Below the pieces are notes generated by a model. The model saw only the letters and a program-made list of their open reading frames with translations. It was not told where the DNA came from and did no database searches. A stretch of 64,000 nucleotides of DNA from DASSQJ01 sp963773655. Its GTDB lineage: Bacteria; Actinomycetota; Actinomycetes; Actinomycetales; Dermatophilaceae. Positions 1 through 8,625 of the stretch are shown one piece after another. Both the position numbers and the translations under genes were made by a program. The stretch spans positions 124,001 through 188,000 of the forward strand of contig CAVZBX010000005.1 in the NCBI GenBank assembly GCA_963773655.1, given 5' to 3'. Within the stretch, counting starts at the first letter, position 1, and the number at the start of each line of letters is the position of its first letter.

Positions 1-109
1 AGCTGCGGACGACGGGCCCGTGGCCGGCCGCGGACGCCGACACGGGGAGGGCGATGAGTGCCACGATGGCGGCCAGGGCGGTGCCCAGGCGGTGCGAGGT
101 GGTGGTCAT
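1..109 (-). CDS. Secreted protein, N-terminal part only (runs off the left edge)
   Basis: An ATG at 109 follows a purine-rich AAGGAA ribosome-binding site. The 36 visible codons give a classical signal peptide: a short start with one Arg, a hydrophobic core (LGTALAAIVALIALP) and an Ala-x-Ala site (VSASA) before AGHGP. The mature protein lies outside the window, so its function cannot be told. The gene is divergent from the sigma-factor gene. What is seen is only the export signal and the ribosome-binding site. Confidence 0.6.
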   Translation of the reverse strand, partial: MTTTSHRLGTALAAIVALIALPVSASAAGHGPVVRS

Positions 110-275
110 GGTGTTCCTTCCTGGTCGTGACCGCCGTCGGGCGGACACCAGGGAGACGGCCGCCGGCCGCTCCGCGGGTGACGTGGACGAGGGGCAGGAC
201 CCGACGAGCGAGACCGCGGCTCTTCGTCAGGTCTCGACGTCACCCGACCGGCCCGCTCGCACGTCCGTCCTGGTG

Positions 276-812
276 ATGGAGTCCGTCGCCCTGTCCGCGG
301 AGGCCGCGGCCCTTCCCGCACAGGAGGCCGGGCCGGAGCTGGCGACCCTCTTCGACGCCGAAGCGGCCTCGCTGACCCGACTCGCGCGGTTCTACGTCGA
401 CGACACGACCGCGGCGGAGGACCTGGTCCAGGAGGCCTTCATCCGGTTCGCGCGCAGCAGCGGCCGGCTGCGCGACCCGGACCGGGCGGCGGCCTACCTG
501 CGCTCGATCGTCATCAACCTCGCCCGCGACCACAACCGCCGCGGCTTCGTCTCGTGGCGCCACCGGCCACCCGCCCACCCCGACGCGCCGTCGGCGGCCG
601 AGACCGCCGAGGCGCGCGCCGAGCGGGACGCCGTCATCTCGGCGCTGCGCGCCCTCCCCCGTCGCCAGCGGGACTGCGTGACGCTGCGCTACTACTACGA
701 CATGCCCGTGGCCGAGGTGGCCGCGACCCTCGGCCTGTCGGTCAACACCGTCAAGACCCACCTGCAGCGTGGGCTCGACACCCTCGGCACGACCCTGGAG
801 GCCGAACGATGA
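276..812 (+). CDS. ECF-type RNA polymerase sigma factor (SigE-like family)
   Basis: The protein has about 178 residues. Sigma region 2 lies at roughly residues 25-95, including the YVDDTTAAEDLVQEAFIRFA core and the RAAAYLRSIVINLARDH helix. Region 4 lies at about 120-175, with the helix-turn-helix MPVAEVAATLGLSVNTVKTH. It would direct core RNA polymerase to a small stress or envelope regulon. The ATG at 276 was chosen because the in-frame sequence upstream does not look like sigma protein; GTG at 273 is equally possible, and neither has a clear Shine-Dalgarno. The stop overlaps the next start (ATGA), so the two genes are translationally coupled, as with a sigma factor and its membrane regulator. 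Confidence 0.85.
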   Translation: MESVALSAEAAALPAQEAGPELATLFDAEAASLTRLARFYVDDTTAAEDLVQEAFIRFARSSGRLRDPDRAAAYLRSIVINLARDHNRRGFVSWRHRPPAHPDAPSAAETAEARAERDAVISALRALPRRQRDCVTLRYYYDMPVAEVAATLGLSVNTVKTHLQRGLDTLGTTLEAER

Positions 813-1438
813 CTCACCTCGAGGACCGGATCAGCCGCGCCCTGACCTCGCCGGCGGCGGCACCGTCGCCGGACCTGTTCGCACGCGTGCTCGACAGCAT
901 CGACGCCGACCGCCGCCGGCGGCGGACCGGCCTCCTCGTCGGGGCGGCCGGTGCCGCGGCCGTCGCAGTCGTCACCGTCGCCGTGCTGACCCTCACCCCC
1001 CGCTACCCGAACGGAGCCCTCGCGATGCCCTGGTGGATCCTCGAAGTCGCCACGACCCTCGTCCTCGTCGCCATCGCCGTGTGGCTCGGCCCGTTCATCA
1101 AGCGGTTCGGGCGGGCCTACGCCGCCGACGTCTTCCACGACAACCCGCTCACCGGCAAGAGCTACATCGTGCTCACCGACATCGTCTACTACCTGATCTT
1201 CACGGCCTACATCCTGATGACGGCGAACTTCGGCCCGGTCGAGAGCTGGCACAACGAGGTCTCGGGTACCGTCACCGCCGAACAGCTCCAAGGCACCGCG
1301 CTGCGGGTCGGCGGCATCCTGCTCGTCATCGGCGCCCTGCACGGCGTCAACATCGTGCTGATGCCGGTGCTCGGCCGACTGTTCTCGCTCAACCGGAAGC
1401 TGTCGGCCGAGCAGCGGGAGCCGGTGCGGTACCCCTGA
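809..1438 (+). CDS. Four-helix membrane protein coupled to the sigma factor
   Basis: The protein has 209 residues. A soluble N-terminus of about 40 residues ends in a run of arginines, then come four hydrophobic segments near residues 42-62, 72-92, 115-135 and 165-190. The overlap with the sigma gene and the short polar head followed by a helix resemble an anti-sigma factor. There is no visible zinc-binding anti-sigma motif (HxxxCxxC), and the second half looks like an unrelated multi-pass protein. Control of the sigma factor is therefore inference from position. The 3' end overlaps the convergent kinase gene by 50 bases. Confidence 0.7.
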   Translation: MTHLEDRISRALTSPAAAPSPDLFARVLDSIDADRRRRRTGLLVGAAGAAAVAVVTVAVLTLTPRYPNGALAMPWWILEVATTLVLVAIAVWLGPFIKRFGRAYAADVFHDNPLTGKSYIVLTDIVYYLIFTAYILMTANFGPVESWHNEVSGTVTAEQLQGTALRVGGILLVIGALHGVNIVLMPVLGRLFSLNRKLSAEQREPVRYP

Positions 1439-2117
1439 GCACCGGCGCCGTGAGGTCGGTGTTGTCGAGCACCCAGGTGGCACGCTCGCCGGGGCCGACC
1501 TCGGCGAGGTAGAGGCGCTGGCCGCCGACGTACCGGGCGTTCGCCGGCGAGGCCGGGTCCGACTCGCGGGCGCCGACCGGCCCGAAGCGGGCGTTTCCCC
1601 GCGGCACCGACACCTCGAACGGCACGTCCACCCAGACGACCGCGTCCCACGCCAGCGCCAGCTCCGCCCGCTGGAGGAAGATGCCGTCGAGCAGGAGGAG
1701 CGCGTCGGGCCCGACGGCCGCCGCGACCGCCTCCACCGGGCGGTCGGTCTCGACGTCGTGCGCCGCACGCGCCCAGGGCCGCCCCGCCCGGAACGGCGCG
1801 AGCAGGCGATGCCGCAACGCCTCGTGGTCGTAGGAGTCGCCGTAGAACGTCTCCGGGGTGCGGCCGCGCGCGTACCGCTCGGCACGTGGGCGGTGGAACC
1901 CGTCCAGCGAGGCACGGTGGACCTCACGGACGCCGTCGAGCAGCATCGCCAGCTCTCGTCCGAGGACGGTCTTGCCGGCGCCGTCGACGCCGTCGATCGC
2001 GACCACCGCACGGCGGCCCGGGCGGACCCCCGCGATCCGGTCGGCGAGGTCGGCGAGCACGGCGGCCCGCGTCCCGACCGGCGCCGGGGGGTCGTGCTCG
2101 TCGAGGCCGCCCGCCAC
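1389..2117 (-). CDS. Uridine kinase-like P-loop protein
   Basis: The protein has 242 residues and a GTG start. A Walker A motif GVDGAGKT lies near residues 43-50, followed by SLDGFH, the usual position of the substrate-binding aspartate and histidine in uridine/cytidine kinases and phosphoribulokinase relatives. A later LLLLDGIFLQ strand fits the same fold. It is a plausible nucleoside kinase, but this actinobacterial subfamily is often annotated only as uridine-kinase-like, so the substrate is uncertain. It starts 12 bases after the ispG stop on the same strand and converges on the sigma-linked membrane gene with a 50-base overlap. Confidence 0.7.
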   Translation of the reverse strand: MAGGLDEHDPPAPVGTRAAVLADLADRIAGVRPGRRAVVAIDGVDGAGKTVLGRELAMLLDGVREVHRASLDGFHRPRAERYARGRTPETFYGDSYDHEALRHRLLAPFRAGRPWARAAHDVETDRPVEAVAAAVGPDALLLLDGIFLQRAELALAWDAVVWVDVPFEVSVPRGNARFGPVGARESDPASPANARYVGGQRLYLAEVGPGERATWVLDNTDLTAPVLRGTAPAPAARPTASG

Positions 2118-2129
2118 GGACGGCCCGCC

Positions 2130-3290
<1,161 letters not shown>

Positions 3291-3299
3291 GGAACCAAG

Positions 3300-3314
3300 G
3301 GTACGGTCCGTACC
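3300..3314. promoter_or_regulatory. Perfect palindrome between divergent starts
   Basis: GGTACGG-T-CCGTACC is a 7+1+7 inverted repeat. It fills almost half of the 34-base gap between the ispG ATG (3290, minus) and the coiled-coil gene ATG (3325, plus). Its place between two divergent starts suggests a shared operator. No regulator can be assigned from the sequence. Confidence 0.4.
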
Positions 3315-3324
3315 TCGGAGGACC

Positions 3325-4287
3325 ATGAACACGCACCCGGCCACCGCCACCCCCGCCGCTGCCGCCTTCGCCACGGCCCTCGCCGAGGACCGCGAGGCGC
3401 AGGTCCTGCGTGCCGACCTCCGGACCCTGCGCGCCGAGGCGACGGCGCTGCGGTCCGCGCTCGCCGAGGAGCGGGCACGGCACGAGCGCGAGCTCGGCGA
3501 CGTCGAGGGGCTGAGCGGGCTGGGCCTGCGGTCGCTCGGCGCGGCCCTGCGGGGCACCCGGCGCGGGGAGCTGGAGCGGGAACGGGCCGAGGAGGCAGAG
3601 GCGCGCACCCGGGCCGTGGCGGCCCTGGGCCGGGTCACGGCCGCCGAGGAGCGCGCCGAGCAGGTGGACCGGAGGCTGGCCCGGCTCGGCGACACCGCCG
3701 GCCGGCGGGAGGTGGCGGCCCAGGCGTACGCCGAGGAGCTCCGCACGTCGACGCACCCGGTCGCCCCGCACGTCGGCGCCGTGCTCACCGAGCTCGCCAC
3801 GGCCCGAGACGAGCTCGACCGGCTGGAGCGGGTGCGGGCGGCAGGGGCCCGCGCGGCCGCCTGCCTGGACTCGGCCCGCTCGCAGCTCTCCTCCGCCGAC
3901 GGCTGGTCCGCCTACGACACCTTCGCGGGGGGCGGGATGCTCTCCTCGGCGCTCAAGCACGAGCACGCCGACGGGGCCGCGCGCAGCATCGCCGACGCCC
4001 AGCACGCCATCGTCGAGCTGGCCGGGGCGCTGCGCGACGTCGGCGAGGTGTCCGGGCTGCGCGCGGACCTCGGCGTGGGGCCGGGCACCCGCGCCCTGGA
4101 CGTGTGGTTCGACAACGTCGTCAGCGACTGGACCGTGCGCTCGCGGATCAAGGACCAGATCGCGGGGGTCGAGCGCGCCTCGGCCGCGGTGCGCGAGGCG
4201 ATGGCCCGTACGGCCGTCGAGCACGCCCGGGCCTCGGCCCTCGTCGACGACCTGGTCCGGCGCCGCGACGCCCTGCTCGGCGCCTGA
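3325..4287 (+). CDS. Alpha-helical coiled-coil protein of unknown function
   Basis: The protein has 320 residues and an ATG preceded by GGAGG. It has no signal peptide or membrane segment. Residues about 15-150 are rich in Ala, Glu, Arg and Leu in heptad-like order (LRTLRAEATALRSALAEER), predicting a coiled coil. The C-terminal half is also helical and contains a Trp-rich stretch (LDVWFDNVVSDWTVRSRIK) that may be a small globular domain. I recognise no named family. It interrupts the ispG/rseP order on the opposite strand. Its 3' end is 25 bases from the rseP stop. Confidence 0.75.
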   Translation: MNTHPATATPAAAAFATALAEDREAQVLRADLRTLRAEATALRSALAEERARHERELGDVEGLSGLGLRSLGAALRGTRRGELERERAEEAEARTRAVAALGRVTAAEERAEQVDRRLARLGDTAGRREVAAQAYAEELRTSTHPVAPHVGAVLTELATARDELDRLERVRAAGARAAACLDSARSQLSSADGWSAYDTFAGGGMLSSALKHEHADGAARSIADAQHAIVELAGALRDVGEVSGLRADLGVGPGTRALDVWFDNVVSDWTVRSRIKDQIAGVERASAAVREAMARTAVEHARASALVDDLVRRRDALLGA

Positions 4288-4312
4288 GCGCGCGCCGGCG
4301 CGCCGACCGGGT

Positions 4313-5677
4313 TCAGCCGCCGAGGTCGATCGGCTTGACGATGTCGGCGTAGATGAGCAGGAGCGACATCCCGAGGATCACCACCGACACGGTGTACGCC
4401 ACCGGCAGGGCCTTGGCGACGTCGACGTAGCCGGGGTCGGGGCGCCCGCGCAGCCTCGCCCACTGCCGCTTGGTGCCCTCCCAGAGGGCTCCGGCGACGT
4501 GGCCGCCGTCGAGGGGCAGCAGCGGGACGAGGTTGAAGAGGAAGAGCATGATGTTGAGCCCGGCGAGGAGGCCGACGAGGGTCCACAGCTTGTCGGGCAG
4601 CGTCTCGCCGAACAGCGCGTCGTGCTGCCCGGCACCGACCTCACCGGCGACCCGCCCGACGCCGACGACGGACATCGGGCTGTCGAGCTCGCGCTCGGCG
4701 CCCCCGAACGCGGCGTCCCAGACCCCGCCCATCCGCTCGGGGATGCGCAGCAGGGCCTCGCCGGTCAGCGTCGTGTAGTTCCACACGATGCCGGGGACCG
4801 CCGACAGCGGCTGCGGCTCGTAGACGGTGGGCTGCTGGTTGGTGACCCCGAGGAAGCCGGCGGTGGTGGTCTCCACCGTCCCGTCGGCGCGGGTGACCGG
4901 GTTGCCGTCGGCGTCCAGCACCGGGACGGTGTTGCTCACCGGCGTCGCCGTGAGGGTGAGCTCGCGGCCGTCGCGCTCGACGACGATGTCGACGGGGTCG
5001 CCGGTCTCGGGCTGGATGAGCCGGCCCACGTCCTGGATCGTCTCGACGGGCCGGCCGTCGATGGAGAGGAAGACGTCGCCGGGCTGGATGCCGGCCGCGA
5101 CCGCGGGGGTCGCTGGCCGCCCCTCGCACGTCGTCGTCGCCGTGTACTCGGTCGAGGGCACCACGCACTGGGCGACCTCGACCACCTCGGCCCCGCGCTG
5201 GGGGGTCTGCAGACCGTGCACCGTGACCATGAGGGCGAGCAGCACGATGCCGATGGCGAGGTTCATCGTCGGGCCGCCGAGCATGACGACGAGCTTCTTC
5301 GGCACCGACAACTTGTAGAAGACGCGGTCCTCGTCGCCGGGGCGCAGCTCCTCGAGGCTGGCGGCCCGCGCCTCCTCCATGAGCTGGCCGAAGCGACCGG
5401 TGCTCGAGCTGCGAACCGTGCCGGGGGCGTCACCGCGCCGCGGGGGGAACATCCCGATCATCCGGATGTAGCCGCCCAGCGGCACCACCTTGACGCCGTA
5501 CTCGGTCTCGCCGCGGCGGCGCGACCACATGGTGGGGCCGAACCCGACCATGTACTGGGTGACCCGGACGCCGAAGCGCTTGGCCGGCAGCAGGTGGCCG
5601 ACCTCGTGCAGCGCGATGGACAGCGCGATCCCGGTGGCCATGAACAGGACACCGAGCACGAACGCGAAGGTGCTCAC
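4313..5677 (-). CDS. rseP: Site-2 intramembrane zinc metalloprotease
   Basis: The protein has 454 residues and a GTG start immediately after the dxr stop. The first membrane segment carries the zinc motif HEVGH (residues 24-28), and the distal LDG motif is in PLLPLDGGHVAGAL near the C-terminus. A PDZ domain lies between them at about residues 185-260 (GIQPGDVFLSIDGRPVETIQD). Relatives such as RseP/Rip1 cut anti-sigma factors and other membrane proteins in regulated intramembrane proteolysis. It is known to sit beside dxr and ispG in actinobacteria. Its substrate here is unknown; the sigma/membrane pair at 276-1438 is only a speculative candidate. Confidence 0.93.
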   Translation of the reverse strand: MSTFAFVLGVLFMATGIALSIALHEVGHLLPAKRFGVRVTQYMVGFGPTMWSRRRGETEYGVKVVPLGGYIRMIGMFPPRRGDAPGTVRSSSTGRFGQLMEEARAASLEELRPGDEDRVFYKLSVPKKLVVMLGGPTMNLAIGIVLLALMVTVHGLQTPQRGAEVVEVAQCVVPSTEYTATTTCEGRPATPAVAAGIQPGDVFLSIDGRPVETIQDVGRLIQPETGDPVDIVVERDGRELTLTATPVSNTVPVLDADGNPVTRADGTVETTTAGFLGVTNQQPTVYEPQPLSAVPGIVWNYTTLTGEALLRIPERMGGVWDAAFGGAERELDSPMSVVGVGRVAGEVGAGQHDALFGETLPDKLWTLVGLLAGLNIMLFLFNLVPLLPLDGGHVAGALWEGTKRQWARLRGRPDPGYVDVAKALPVAYTVSVVILGMSLLLIYADIVKPIDLGG

Positions 5678-6895
5678 CTACATCTCTCCCGTGCTGTCGG
5701 CGTCGGGTGCGGGCCGCAGGTACCTCTCGGCCGCACCACGTGCCCACCGGTCGGCGGCGAGCACCGAGTCAACGCTCGAGGCGTCGACTTCACTCCCATT
5801 GTGCTCCTCCACGACCCGTTCCACCGTGTCGACGATGTCGGTGAACCCGATGAGGCCCTCGTGGAAGGCGTCGACGCACACCTCGTTCGCGGCGTTGTAG
5901 ACCGCCGGGTAGGTGCCCCCCGCCTCCCCGACCTGCCGGGCCAGCCGCACGGCCGGGAACGCGTCGTCGTCGAGCGGGTGGAACTCCCAGGCCTGCGCCG
6001 CCGTCCAGTCGCAGGGCACGTCGACGTCCTCGAGCCGCTCGGGCCAGGACAGGCCGAGGGCGATCGGCACGAGCATCCGGGGCGGCCCGAGCTGGGCGAT
6101 CGTCGAGCCGTCGTGGAACTCGACCATCGAGTGGATCTGCTGCTGCGGGTGCACGACGACGTCGATCCGGTCGAAGGGGATGTCGAAGAGCAGGTGCGCC
6201 TCGATGACCTCGAGGCCCTTGTTGACGAGGGTCGCCGAGTTCGTCGTGATGACGCGGCCCATCGCGAAGTTGGGGTGGGCGAGGGCCTGCGCGGGGGTCA
6301 CCCCGGCGAGCTCGGCCCGGGTCCGCCCGCGGAACGGCCCACCACTGGCCGTGACGACGAGGCGGCGCACCTCGTCGGCCCGGCCGCCGCGCAGCGACTG
6401 GGCGATGGCGCTGTGCTCGGAGTCGACCGGGACGATCTGCCCGGGTGCGGCGGCCTCCTTGACGAGCGGGCCCCCGATGATGAGCGACTCCTTGTTCGCC
6501 AGAGCGAGCGTCGAGCCGGCCGCGAGCGCGGCGAGGGTCGGCCGCAGCCCGATCGCCCCGGTGACGCCGTTGAGGACGACGTCGGCGCCGCAGCCCGCCG
6601 CCCGGGTGGCGGCCTCCTCGCCGACGACGACCTGCGGGTCGTAGCCGGTGCGGCCGGCGGCCTCGGCGGCGCCGCGGAGGGCGGCCCGGAGCCCGTCCGC
6701 CGTCCCGCGGGCCGCGGCGACCAGCGGGACGCCGAGCTCGACGGCCTGCCGCGCGAGCAGGTCGGTGTTGCCGCCGGCGGACAGCGCGACGACGTCGAAG
6801 CGCCCGGGATGGGCCCGGATGACGTCGAGGGCCTGGGTGCCGATGGACCCGGTCGAGCCGAGGAGGGCGACGGTGCGGGTGGTCACGGGCTCCAT
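5678..6895 (-). CDS. dxr: 1-deoxy-D-xylulose 5-phosphate reductoisomerase
   Basis: The protein has 405 residues, family length. It converts DXP to MEP with NADPH and a divalent metal, the committed MEP-pathway step. The N-terminal NADPH site is LLGSTGSIGTQALDVI, the ALANKESLIIGG loop and VDSEHSA carry substrate and metal residues, and the flexible-loop region has TASGGPFRG. The ATG at 6895 places the Rossmann motif at the usual distance. The TAG stop abuts the rseP GTG, so the two are co-transcribed. A short SARP-like gene lies 26 bases upstream. Confidence 0.96.
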   Translation of the reverse strand: MEPVTTRTVALLGSTGSIGTQALDVIRAHPGRFDVVALSAGGNTDLLARQAVELGVPLVAAARGTADGLRAALRGAAEAAGRTGYDPQVVVGEEAATRAAGCGADVVLNGVTGAIGLRPTLAALAAGSTLALANKESLIIGGPLVKEAAAPGQIVPVDSEHSAIAQSLRGGRADEVRRLVVTASGGPFRGRTRAELAGVTPAQALAHPNFAMGRVITTNSATLVNKGLEVIEAHLLFDIPFDRIDVVVHPQQQIHSMVEFHDGSTIAQLGPPRMLVPIALGLSWPERLEDVDVPCDWTAAQAWEFHPLDDDAFPAVRLARQVGEAGGTYPAVYNAANEVCVDAFHEGLIGFTDIVDTVERVVEEHNGSEVDASSVDSVLAADRWARGAAERYLRPAPDADSTGEM

Positions 6896-6921
6896 TGTCA
6901 AGGGTCCGCCGGGGCGCTCTG

Positions 6922-7422
6922 TCACCGCAGCCCCTCGACCAGGACGGAGGTCTCGGGCGAGGGGGCGACGCGGGGGCCCTCGGCCCACTCCCCGGCGACG
7001 CCGGGCAGGAACGGCCGCCTCAGCACCGCGGAGGCCACTGCGGCGTCGCGGGCGGCGGCAGCGGCGTCCCCGTGCCGCGGCGCGCCCTGGGCCCGGTCCG
7101 TGCGCCGCTCGGTGTCCTCGAGGTCCACCCCGGAGCCGGCCGGCAGCCGGATGCCGCACGACCCCCCGGCCGAGGAGACCACCGCGCGGCCGTTCGGGCC
7201 GGCGCGCGACACGAGCCGGCGGGCCGTGGAGAGCACCGAGCTCAGGCCGAGGCTGCAGGCGTCGGGTGGCGCGTCGTCCCGGACCAGCCGGGCCAGGTGC
7301 TCGCGCGTCAGCGCCCGTCGTTCGACGACGAGGACCGCGAGGGCGAGTCGACCCTGGGGGCCAGGGGCCACGCCCGTGCGGTGCACGACGAGGTCGTGGC
7401 GGCCGTCCGCGCTGGTACCCAC
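6922..7422 (-). CDS. Short SARP-like winged-helix protein, truncated in the BTAD region
   Basis: The protein has 166 residues and a GTG start. Residues about 10-95 follow the pattern of the SARP/AfsR DNA-binding winged helix: GPQGRLALAVLVVERRALTREHLARLV, then DDAPPDACSLGLSSVLSTARRLV, then a closing hairpin. The following helices end at FLPGVAGEWAEGPR, the point where a full BTAD domain would continue for another 100 residues. It could act as a minimal DNA-binding protein. It is 26 bases from dxr and 26 bases after the DnaB-like gene. The family call is from pattern recognition; its targets are unknown. Confidence 0.6.
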   Translation of the reverse strand: MGTSADGRHDLVVHRTGVAPGPQGRLALAVLVVERRALTREHLARLVRDDAPPDACSLGLSSVLSTARRLVSRAGPNGRAVVSSAGGSCGIRLPAGSGVDLEDTERRTDRAQGAPRHGDAAAAARDAAVASAVLRRPFLPGVAGEWAEGPRVAPSPETSVLVEGLR

Positions 7423-7448
7423 GACGCCTGAGGCCCGCCCGGCCCGCG

Positions 7449-8546
7449 TCACGTGGTGAAGACGCGCTCCTCGATGAGCCGCTCGGCGACGACCTGGGCC
7501 GAGGGGTAGAAGCGGCCGTGCTCGAAGTCCTTCTGCAGCTCGAGCTCGACGTTCCCCATGCCGTGGCGGTTCTTCTCGACCGAGACGACCGACCAGCGGC
7601 GGAACTTCTTGATCGCGCCGAGGTCGTAGACGAGGTGCTCGCGGGAGATGACGTTCTCCTTGCTGGAGAGGATGAGCACGACGTCGGCCTCGTAGGCCAG
7701 GGCCGAGGAGCCCCGCAGGTCGCGGGTGCGCATCCGGTGCCCGGCTCCGAGGCTGTCGCGGTCGGCCGCGGTGATGGCCACGATCGGGAGCGACAGCTCG
7801 AGTGCCATGTCCTTGAGCGTCTCGGTGACCTGGGTGACCCGGGCGACCTCGTCGCCGACCTGGTTCGCGACCGGGACCTTCTGGAGGTAGTCGACGAGCA
7901 CCATCGGCGGCTCCCCGGCCTCGGCCGTCACCGACTGCACGACGGTGGCGATCTCGGCCGTGGTGGTCTGGTTGTTGGACTCGTGGACGTGCAGCCGGGG
8001 TGCGTACTCGTCGACGGCCTCGAGGGCCTGCTGGCCGAACGGGAGCCGCCCCAGGGCGTCGGCGAGGCCGCGACGGTCGGGGTCCTCGGACTCGAACACC
8101 TGGCGGACCAGGTGCACGTCGGCGGCGGAGCTCGGGTGCTGGTTGGCGGCGGTGGCGGCGCCGGCCGCCTCCAGCGAGATCAGCCGCTGGAGGAGGGTGT
8201 GCGCCTCGTGCTCGAAGGAGAAGACCACGGCATGACGCCCGGCGGCCACGGCGTTGCGGACCATCTGGACCGCGATCGTCGTCTTGCCCGACCCCTCGCT
8301 GCCCCCCAACAGCACCAGCTCGCCGGAGCGCAGGCCGCCGTCGAGGGTGGAGTCGAGCAGGTCGAAGCCGCTCGGCCACACCAGCGCGCCGGGGCGGGCA
8401 CCGCGACGCAGGTCCTCGTCGGTCTCGTCGAGGATCGAGCGCACCGACCGGCGCCGGTCGGTGCGGTGGGAGGCGGTGGCGGCAGCCCGCGACTGCGCGG
8501 TCGGGGCCTGCTGCACGGCGTCCGTGTCGGGCGTCTCCGTCGTCAT
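7449..8546 (-). CDS. DnaB-like RecA-fold ATPase (helicase C-terminal domain only)
   Basis: The protein has 365 residues and an ATG start. After a 60-residue polar N-terminus, the RecA core starts with SGFDLLDSTLDGGLRSGELV and a Walker A motif GGSEGSGKTT (about residues 80-89). FSFEHE follows at the Walker A-linked glutamate strand, and MVLVDYLQKV is the Walker B strand. LRGSSALAYEADVVLIL matches the DnaB arginine-finger region. The N-terminal primase-interaction domain of DnaB is absent, so it is not the replicative helicase. It heads a minus-strand run leading into the SARP-like gene and dxr. Its function is unknown. Confidence 0.7.
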   Translation of the reverse strand: MTTETPDTDAVQQAPTAQSRAAATASHRTDRRRSVRSILDETDEDLRRGARPGALVWPSGFDLLDSTLDGGLRSGELVLLGGSEGSGKTTIAVQMVRNAVAAGRHAVVFSFEHEAHTLLQRLISLEAAGAATAANQHPSSAADVHLVRQVFESEDPDRRGLADALGRLPFGQQALEAVDEYAPRLHVHESNNQTTTAEIATVVQSVTAEAGEPPMVLVDYLQKVPVANQVGDEVARVTQVTETLKDMALELSLPIVAITAADRDSLGAGHRMRTRDLRGSSALAYEADVVLILSSKENVISREHLVYDLGAIKKFRRWSVVSVEKNRHGMGNVELELQKDFEHGRFYPSAQVVAERLIEERVFTT

Positions 8547-8625
8547 GGGTACCAGTGCACCAGACCGGGGCCGTTCCGCGTGGGCGGTTCGGCCCGATCC
8601 GGGGGCGTGTCGTCGCGCCGGGCCC

